Shown here piece by piece: positions 58,771 to 64,000 of a stretch of 64,000 nucleotides of DNA; position 1 is the stretch's first letter; the number at the start of each line of letters is the position of its first letter. The stretch is taken from assembly GCF_900116495.1 (NCBI RefSeq), contig NZ_FPAY01000004.1, positions 217,950-281,949 of the forward strand. The letters are read 5' to 3'. Origin of the DNA: Arthrobacter sp. ov118. GTDB taxonomy: Bacteria; Actinomycetota; Actinomycetes; Actinomycetales; Micrococcaceae. The notes under the pieces were generated by a model. The model made no database searches, was not told where the DNA came from, and saw nothing but the letters and a program-made list of their open reading frames with translations. Position numbers and translations under genes: made by a program.

Positions 58771-59820
58771 TTAGTGGGCGTCGGTGGCGGTGTCGGATGC
58801 CTGGGCAGGTGCTGGTGCGGTGAGGAAGTCGGTTGCCTGCAGCAGACCGACGGGCCGGCCGCCGCCCAGCACAGGCGCCGCGGCGAGGCGCGACAGGGGC
58901 GAGGTGTCGACGTCGAGCGCGGCCAGGAGCCGCACGGTGGCGGGCATCCGGGCGCGGTCTCCGCCGTCGGAGATTTTCACGGCGACGGCGCGGCCGTCCG
59001 GGAGGCCCGCCAGCTGGACGCCTTCGAAGCCGTCCTTGGCCAGCAGGCCGGGGACCAGTCGCATCAGCGCGGTGACATCCCGGTCCTCGCCCGCAACCAT
59101 CCCGGGATGGCGGCGCATGGCACCCGCGACGACGGCTTCCGCGCTGCCGCCGGATGCCGCGGCCAGCCGGCCGAAGGCGCGGGCCATGCCGGGGAGTGTG
59201 AGGGCGAACAGCGGTGTGCCGCAGCCATCAGTGCTGGTGCGCTGCGGTTCCTCGCCGGTCAATTCCGCCACGGTCCGGGCCACGAGTTGCTGCAACGGGT
59301 GCGTCGGGTCTAGGTAACCGCGGACCGGCCAGCCGTTGATGACGCAGGTGGCGGTCATCGCGGCGTGCTTACCCGAGCAGTTCTGGGCCAGCTGGCTGGG
59401 CTGGCCGCCCTCGCCAAGCCACTGCTCGCGCTCGCGGGTGCCGTAGGGGAGGTCGGTGCTGTTCTCCAGGTCCGCCGGGGTCAATCCGTGCAGCTCCAGG
59501 ATGCGCCGCGCGCCGTTCCGGTGAGTGGCCGCTCCGGAGTGGCTGGCGGCCGCAAGGGCCAGGAGGTCTTCCGGCAGGTCCAGGCCGGCCCGGACCATGG
59601 CCACGGCCTGCAATGGTTTCAGGGAAGAGCGGGGGTAGAACGCGGCGTGGGGCTCGCCGGCCGCCAGCAGGGTCCGGCCGTCCGCAGCGGTGGCGACGGC
59701 CGAGCCGTAGTGCACGCTCTCCACCAGGCCGTCGCGGGACTGGACCGCGAGCGGGACGTGCTGCGGGAGCCTGGCCGGGGCCGGTGCCGTTGGGAGGTGC
59801 TCGAGGGCGGGAGAAATCAT
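58771..59820 (-). CDS. L-asparaginase II family protein
   Basis: A 349-residue protein of the asparaginase II (AnsA-type, Pfam Asparaginase_II) family, unrelated to the classical E. coli asparaginase. Segments are HAAFYPRSSLKPLQAVAMVR near the N-terminus and CSGKHAAMTATCVINGWP in the middle, both hallmarks. It hydrolyses asparagine to aspartate plus ammonia, feeding aspA 8 bp downstream. AAAGGA precedes the ATG. Confidence 0.9.
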   Translation of the reverse strand: MISPALEHLPTAPAPARLPQHVPLAVQSRDGLVESVHYGSAVATAADGRTLLAAGEPHAAFYPRSSLKPLQAVAMVRAGLDLPEDLLALAAASHSGAATHRNGARRILELHGLTPADLENSTDLPYGTREREQWLGEGGQPSQLAQNCSGKHAAMTATCVINGWPVRGYLDPTHPLQQLVARTVAELTGEEPQRTSTDGCGTPLFALTLPGMARAFGRLAAASGGSAEAVVAGAMRRHPGMVAGEDRDVTALMRLVPGLLAKDGFEGVQLAGLPDGRAVAVKISDGGDRARMPATVRLLAALDVDTSPLSRLAAAPVLGGGRPVGLLQATDFLTAPAPAQASDTATDAH

Positions 59821-59888
59821 TGCGTCCTTTGGCGGTGGGGTAGGTTGCTGGTCCGGCTGCTGCTGGCGATGCGCGCGTCAGGCGCCCA

Positions 59889-60620
59889 TCAGGGATTGAG
59901 GATCGAGTCGAGGGCCAGGCCAACGGCATGGAGATGCTGGCTCATGGCGATGCGCGCCGTCGCCGCGTCGCCGGCTTCGATGGCGGCCAGAATGCACCGG
60001 TGCTCCTCGTCGGAGGCGCGCTGGCGGTCCGCCACCATGTTCAGTGTTTCGGACTGGTGGGCCAAGGCATCGCGGATGTCCGCTACGACGTTTTCGAACA
60101 CCTTGTTCCGGCTGGCCCGGGCGATCAAGGCGTGGAAGCTGGAGTCCAGGCCCACCCACACTTCAGGGTCGTCCTCGGCGGACATTGCCGCGACGATGTC
60201 TCGCATGGTGTCCAGTTCCTCGGCTGAGCGGCGTTCCGCGGCCAGGCCGGCTGCCGGAACTTCGATGTGGGGACGCGCCTCGGTGAGGTCCCTCGCGGAG
60301 TACTGGCCGAGGACCAGATCCTTGGCCACGCGGTTGGCGACAACGAAGGTGCCGCGGCCGGTCTTGGTGACAGTGAGGCCCAGAGCGGTGCAGGAGCGCA
60401 ACGCCTCACGGACCACGGAGCGGCTGACGCCGTACTGCTGGGCGAGCGTGGCTTCGGAGTTGAGCTTTGTACCGACGCCGAGCCCGCCGGATTCGATTTC
60501 GGAACGGAGGACATTGAAGACGGCTTCGGCCGCACTGAGGCGGGCGAGAGGCTGTCCTGCTGTCCGGCTGTCTGACAGGTTCACACGTTCAAATATGGCA
60601 GGGGTCACAGCAGGTGTCAA
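59889..60620 (-). CDS. GntR family regulator (FadR/FCD type)
   Basis: A 243-residue GntR protein. The winged helix is NSEATLAQQYGVSRSVVREA followed by LRSCTALGLTVTKTGRGTFV. The C-terminal FCD ligand domain has the Asp/His-type metal-binding helices. It lies 68 bp upstream of the asparaginase gene on the same strand and probably controls the asparagine operon. The start is unclear (TTG 60620 or GTG 60608). The upstream region is shared with hipBA. Confidence 0.88.
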   Translation of the reverse strand: MTPAVTPAIFERVNLSDSRTAGQPLARLSAAEAVFNVLRSEIESGGLGVGTKLNSEATLAQQYGVSRSVVREALRSCTALGLTVTKTGRGTFVVANRVAKDLVLGQYSARDLTEARPHIEVPAAGLAAERRSAEELDTMRDIVAAMSAEDDPEVWVGLDSSFHALIARASRNKVFENVVADIRDALAHQSETLNMVADRQRASDEEHRCILAAIEAGDAATARIAMSQHLHAVGLALDSILNP

Positions 60621-60651
60621 TTGTGACGATGGACCAGCATGCTGTCACACC

Positions 60652-60665
60652 GGCACGAACGTGCC
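60652..60665. promoter_or_regulatory. Operator candidate 1 upstream of hipBA
   Basis: GGCACGAACGTGCC: near-palindrome GGCACG-AA-CGTGCC. It lies 71 bp before site 2 and in mirror orientation to it. Confidence 0.65.
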
Positions 60666-60721
60666 GTATTCGCCCTGTTCAGGGTTGCTCATGGGTTCTA
60701 CACTGGAAAAGTCTGAATAAC

Positions 60722-60735
60722 GGCACGTTCGTGCC
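60722..60735. promoter_or_regulatory. Operator candidate 2 upstream of hipBA
   Basis: GGCACGTTCGTGCC, the exact reverse complement of site 1. GAATAA flanks it, with GTATTC beside site 1. The centres are 70 bp apart. It lies 48 bp before the likely hipB start. Confidence 0.65.
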
Positions 60736-60782
60736 TGTATCGGACCCGTCACAGGGTCCATTTTGAGGAACGGGAGGCGGCC

Positions 60783-61121
60783 ATCGAGATCTCGTTTACG
60801 GACCAGCTTGCCGCCGAGGTCCGGGATCGGCGCGGCTTGCTGCGGTTGAGCCAGCGTGACCTGGCCGAATTGGCGGGCGTCTCCGAACGCTTCGTTCGCT
60901 TTGTCGAGCAGGGCAAACGCACTGTGCAGCTGGAGTCGCTGCTCGCGCTCCTGGACACGTTGGGGCTGGAACTCCGTGTGCAGACCCGTACCAGCGCCGC
61001 AGCCCGCGCCCTTGACGGCACGCGTACCTTCGGCGGCCGGCGTGCGCACGGCGAACGGCACGCTCAGAACCCACCGCAGGCCCGGACTGAACTGCATGAC
61101 CGTACCGAGGCCGGGCCATGA
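60783..61121 (+). CDS. hipB: HipB-like antitoxin, Xre HTH (possible ATC start)
   Basis: About 112 residues from ATC at 60783. GGGAGG lies 5 nt before that ATC, and the frame is open upstream with no ATG, GTG or TTG until TTG 60837, which would delete the first helix region (ISFTDQLAAEVRDRRGLLRL). The HTH is RLSQRDLAELAGVSERFVRF. It should bind and neutralise HipA and repress the operon. The stop overlaps hipA by four bases (ATGA). The unusual start is inferred. Confidence 0.75.
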   Translation: MEISFTDQLAAEVRDRRGLLRLSQRDLAELAGVSERFVRFVEQGKRTVQLESLLALLDTLGLELRVQTRTSAAARALDGTRTFGGRRAHGERHAQNPPQARTELHDRTEAGP

Positions 61122-62419
61122 GGCACCGCATCGCTGATGTCTACAAGGCCGGCGTGCTGGCGGCCAGGCTGGAACGGCACGACGGCGGCACGAGGTTCAG
61201 CTACCTGCCGGCGTACCTGGCCTCCGGGGGCCCCGCTGTCGCAAGCTCCCTTCCGCTCACTGCCGACCCCGTGCTGTCCGCAGCCGGCGCCGCCCCGCCC
61301 TATTTCACCGGGCTCCTGCCCGAGGGCCGGCGGCTGAACGCGCTGCGCCGTTCCGTTAAGACCAGCGTTGACGACGAGCTGTCCCTGCTGATCGCCGCCG
61401 GCGCCAACCCGGTGGGAAACGTACAAATAGTGGGCCACGGCGAGAAGCTGGATCCGGACGAGCACGCCGTCGAGCTCGACCCCGGAACGCCCGTCGATTT
61501 CGACGCCCTGCTCGGCGACTCCGGTCTGATCGACCCGGTGGCGCTTGCGGGCGTGCAGGACAAGCTGTCCGCCGGAATGATCTCCATGCCCGTGGCCAGC
61601 GCCGGCCGGCGGTACATCCTGAAACTCAACGCCCCCGAGTTCCCGCACGTCGTCGAAAACGAATTCGCGATGTTCCGCTATGCGGCGCGGCTGCGGATCC
61701 CCCTGAGCCGGGTCCAGCTCATCCGCGACGTCGCCAACCGGCCGGGGCTGCTCGTGGAGCGTTTCGACCGGGTGCCCCTCGCCGGGGCGTCGGGACTGGA
61801 GCAGTTGTCGGGGCCCCAGGCTGCTGCCCGGTCACCGCACGCGGTGCAGCGGCTCGCCGTCGAGGACGGGGCGCAGGTGCTGAGGCTCTATCCGGCCGAT
61901 AAGTACAACGTGGGATACGGGCAGGTGTGCCATGCGCTCGCGGCGTATTGCGCGGCGCGGCTGCCGGCGCTGCGGAATTTGGCCCTCCAAGCAGCATTCG
62001 CGTGGCTTACTGGCAACGGCGATCTGCACGCCAAGAACGTGTCCATGGTGCAACTGCCGACAGGGGAGTGGTCCATCGCCCCGGTGTACGACATTCCCTC
62101 CACCGTGGTCTACGGCGACAAGACGCTCGCCTTGACCTTGGACGGCAAGCGGACGGGGATCTCCAGGAAGCACTTCCTGGGCTGGGCCGTGGGGATGGGC
62201 CTGACCGAACGCGCCGCCGTCCAGGTGCTGGAACTGGCGTTGAGGGCCTCCGGGCCGTTGCTCGCGGACCTGCAGGCGGGGACGGCGTTCAGTCCCACTC
62301 GGCACGGTCCGGATCGCACCGCTTCCGGAGGCGATGACGGCGCCTCGCCCTTTTCGGCGCCTGTCACTCGCGACTGGATTAAGGAGCTTAAGCACCGGCG
62401 CAGGCTCATGGAGGGGTAA
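61118..62419 (+). CDS. hipA: HipA-type serine/threonine kinase toxin
   Basis: A 433-residue HipA protein, near the 440 of E. coli HipA. HipA kinases phosphorylate targets such as glutamyl-tRNA synthetase and cause growth arrest. Kinase-core marks are KLNAPEFPHVVENEFAMFRY, LLVERFDRVPLAGAS, the catalytic loop WLTGNGDLHAKNVSMV with Asp302, and PVYDIPSTVVYGDKTLALTL. ATG overlaps the hipB stop, so antitoxin is made first. The module appears intact. Confidence 0.92.
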   Translation: MRHRIADVYKAGVLAARLERHDGGTRFSYLPAYLASGGPAVASSLPLTADPVLSAAGAAPPYFTGLLPEGRRLNALRRSVKTSVDDELSLLIAAGANPVGNVQIVGHGEKLDPDEHAVELDPGTPVDFDALLGDSGLIDPVALAGVQDKLSAGMISMPVASAGRRYILKLNAPEFPHVVENEFAMFRYAARLRIPLSRVQLIRDVANRPGLLVERFDRVPLAGASGLEQLSGPQAAARSPHAVQRLAVEDGAQVLRLYPADKYNVGYGQVCHALAAYCAARLPALRNLALQAAFAWLTGNGDLHAKNVSMVQLPTGEWSIAPVYDIPSTVVYGDKTLALTLDGKRTGISRKHFLGWAVGMGLTERAAVQVLELALRASGPLLADLQAGTAFSPTRHGPDRTASGGDDGASPFSAPVTRDWIKELKHRRRLMEG

Positions 62420-62472
62420 CACTCCCGGCGTCTGCCGCTGCCGTGGTGCCCGAGCCGGGGGGCGCGGGCGCC

Positions 62473-63090
62473 TTAGAGGTGCTGGATGCCGGCCCGCTGC
62501 ATGGCGTCCTTGTAAACCTCAACGTTCTTGGCGAGGAGCTCCTCCTGCTTGGCAGGGGAGACGGCGAAAGCGCGGCCGCCTAGGGCGGTGGCCTTGTAGA
62601 TCTTGACGCCATGGTTTTTCAGCGAGGAGTGGTAGGTCTTCTCGAAAAGCGTCAGGAAAGAGTGGGCGTCGGCGCCGTGCGCAATGACGGCCGAGACGCG
62701 CTTGTTGATCTTGAGGAACTGACGGAAGGGACGCAGGCCGTCCGTCTTCTCCTGGACATTCAGGGCCGAGGCTGCGTCCGGATCACGGACCCACGGATAG
62801 GCGTTCCAAGGCATCACGTAACGCGGGTCCAGCTCTGCGGCCTCGTAGATGGAGGTGGCGCGGCGGGCGGCCTCGTCGTCGTTGAAGTGTGAGACGAAGC
62901 CCGACTCCGTGCCCTTGCCGGGGCTGATATGAAGGCTGACGATGCGGCATTCGTCCTCGTCATGGATGGGGTCGATGTAGGGGACGACGGACCCCGGCTT
63001 CTTTTCCATGAGTTCATCGCAGAGCTGCGTCACAGCGGCGATGTTCGGCTCCTGCAGCAGGGTCTTTTTTTCGTCCCAGTCAATCGTCAC
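62473..63090 (-). CDS. Uracil-DNA-glycosylase-superfamily-like protein
   Basis: A 205-residue protein. The segment YVMPWNAYPWVRD resembles the N-x-P-W substrate loop of UDG-superfamily enzymes. VSLHISPGKGTESGFVSHFN could correspond to the first catalytic motif, and SAVIAHGADAHSFL to the terminal one. The classical catalytic Asp is not obvious, so it may lack glycosylase activity. The ATG is at 63090 with weak ribosome signal. Function not determined. Confidence 0.6.
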   Translation of the reverse strand: MTIDWDEKKTLLQEPNIAAVTQLCDELMEKKPGSVVPYIDPIHDEDECRIVSLHISPGKGTESGFVSHFNDDEAARRATSIYEAAELDPRYVMPWNAYPWVRDPDAASALNVQEKTDGLRPFRQFLKINKRVSAVIAHGADAHSFLTLFEKTYHSSLKNHGVKIYKATALGGRAFAVSPAKQEELLAKNVEVYKDAMQRAGIQHL

Positions 63091-63423
63091 GATTTCTCCC
63101 TCAGCACTCGGCGTCCAGAATCAGGCGGCTTCCTCCACTCTACGCTCCCGTGGGAGGGGGTAGTTCGGACGTGGTCCACAGAGTCGGGTCCTGAGGCCTC
63201 GCTCCTATGGTCACGCTGATACGGCAGGCGTAGGCTTAAAGCGCCTGCAGGTAACCATCTGATGACGTTGGGTTGTTCGGGACACGACAGTGTCCGAGCC
63301 TTCTCTTTAGCGAGATCGCGAAGGTACCTGCAGGCCTCACTTTGGGTCGCTGCACCGGTTGCTGACGTCCTTTTTCTTCGGCCCATTCAAGGGCGCTACC
63401 CCTCCGGACGCGTGGCTTGGTTC
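63091..63423. other. 333-bp spacer without a convincing gene
   Basis: I see no supported gene here; a 99-residue frame on the minus strand overlaps the UDG-like start and has no family features. It holds an inverted pair of 11-bp arms, GCCTGCAGGTA (63243-63253) and TACCTGCAGGC (63325-63335), around a 71-bp interior with a small hairpin GGACAC-GACA-GTGTCC at 63280-63295. The purpose of this structure is unclear. Confidence 0.6.
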
Positions 63424-64000
63424 CTAAGCCGCGGCACCTGCCGTCCGCTTGCCGCTCTTGCGTGCTTTCGCCCGTTGCAAGAGCTGGCGCCGCGCGCGGG
63501 ATACCGGCTGATCCGTGGGACGGAGCGGCAGATCCAAAAGGGTTGTTCCCGTTTCGCTGCCGGGCGGATTGCCAGATCGCGGTGCGGGCGTCAGCGGTGT
63601 CCCCGGGAGGGGTGGTGCGGTGGAGTGGTAGGTGTGGCCGGTGGGGGTGCTGAGTTCGATGGTGTGGCGGGTGCCGCCGGCCGGGGTGTCCCCGGGAGGC
63701 GGCCCGGGTTCTGGCCCGGGTAGTGTCCGTGCTGTCCAGCCGGGGGTTTCTTTGGTGTGGTTGCAGGCTTCGCAGAGCCCGGCCCCGTTGGCTGCAGTCG
63801 TCGGCCCGCCGGCGTGCCAGGCGATGATGTGGTCGAGGTGGCGGATGGGGGCGTCGCAGTAGGGGGTGCGGCAGGTGTCGTCGCGGGTCTGGATGAAGCG
63901 GCGCAGCCCGCCGGGGAAGGTCCGGGCGCGGGAGTCCATGCCGATGAGTTCGCCGCTGCGCGGGTGGGTGTAGAGCCGGCGGATCCGGAGGCTGAAGGCG
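63424..64000 (-). CDS. HNH endonuclease domain protein (DUF222 type), 5' part beyond window
   Basis: The frame is open to the window's end at 64000, so the N-terminal DUF222 region is missing. The visible part has the HNH nuclease core: a Cys pair in CRTPYCDAPIRHLDHI, the catalytic His segment LDHIIAWHAGGPTTAANG, and a second Cys pair in LCEACNHTKE. DUF222-HNH proteins are numerous in Arthrobacter and have no agreed role. The C-terminal ~110 residues are a Pro/Thr-rich tail and a basic end. Confidence 0.85.
   Translation of the reverse strand, partial: AFSLRIRRLYTHPRSGELIGMDSRARTFPGGLRRFIQTRDDTCRTPYCDAPIRHLDHIIAWHAGGPTTAANGAGLCEACNHTKETPGWTARTLPGPEPGPPPGDTPAGGTRHTIELSTPTGHTYHSTAPPLPGTPLTPAPRSGNPPGSETGTTLLDLPLRPTDQPVSRARRQLLQRAKARKSGKRTAGAAA

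Noticed and set aside
63087..63386. 99-residue minus-strand frame before the UDG-like gene
   Set aside because: It overlaps the start of the UDG-like gene and contains no recognised domain; the spacer is better left as non-coding.
63091..63423. Possible tRNA or small stable RNA in the spacer
   Set aside because: No T-loop, acceptor pairing or anticodon arm could be assembled on either strand; only inverted repeats remain.

Overview
The window is a high-GC chromosomal segment that looks like Arthrobacter or Pseudarthrobacter (Micrococcaceae, Actinobacteria). The evidence is GC-rich third codon positions, frequent GTG and TTG starts, many apparently leaderless genes with a TANNNT box 5-8 nt before the start codon, and the gene content: branched-chain dehydrogenase operon, phosphoketolase, mannitol PTS, CYTH-CHAD protein, PucR-ald pair and DUF222-type HNH gene. 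The genus is inferred from recalled gene content, not from a search. I see no rRNA, tRNA, insertion sequence, integrase, prophage or CRISPR array. This appears to be ordinary core and accessory chromosome.

Layout. 1-3.8 kb: the end of an FAD monooxygenase, a hotdog thioesterase, a GNAT enzyme, a histidine phosphatase and purB. 3.9-6.1 kb: a two-gene unit of a WXG100-like helical protein and a helical/alpha-beta-hydrolase protein that resembles an ESX-type cargo pair, then a small membrane protein. 6.2-15.5 kb: an aromatic/histidinol-phosphate aminotransferase, a three-gene 2-oxoacid dehydrogenase operon (E1a, E1b, E2; no E3), an acyl-CoA ligase, a universal stress protein and a second aminotransferase. 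15.6-25.3 kb: a stress-flavoured block with phosphoketolase, several small acidic disordered proteins, a molybdopterin oxidoreductase with a partner gene, and a CYTH-CHAD protein. 25.3-31.8 kb: an NmrA-like protein, an FMN reductase with divergent TetR, a Gfo/Idh/MocA oxidoreductase, and ald with a divergent PucR regulator.

31.9-38.2 kb: an orphan excisionase-type HTH protein, ptsI, a TetR regulator, and mtlA-mtlD for mannitol uptake and oxidation. 38.3-46.3 kb: a MarR-controlled MFS exporter, three more MFS transporters, an RraA-like protein and a TetR regulator. 46.6-51.8 kb: malic enzyme, a DUF456 protein, a repeat-bearing hypothetical protein, a SnoaL-like protein, LysE with a divergent Lrp, and a second Lrp. 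52.0-55.6 kb: gluQRS, a Mesh1/SpoT-like HD hydrolase, a Pyr4-like membrane protein, and a GNAT-AAA+ fusion. 55.7-60.6 kb: an asparagine/aspartate catabolic operon (GntR, asparaginase, aspartate ammonia-lyase, permease). 60.6-62.4 kb: a hipBA toxin-antitoxin module with two mirror-image operators. The end holds a uracil-DNA-glycosylase-like gene and a truncated HNH endonuclease gene.

Four themes go beyond gene lists. (1) At least 18 genes have a TANNNT box immediately before the start and no Shine-Dalgarno site. (2) Tandem repeats of exactly 15 bp recur at gene edges and just beyond stop codons. (3) Two unrelated near-perfect 61-bp stem-loops (21 + 19 + 21) sit just upstream of promoters. (4) Several proteins have unusual architecture: the GNAT-AAA+ fusion, the membrane-cyclase-like protein, the alarmone-hydrolase-like HD protein, and the oxidoreductase whose Fe-S motif is shuffled.
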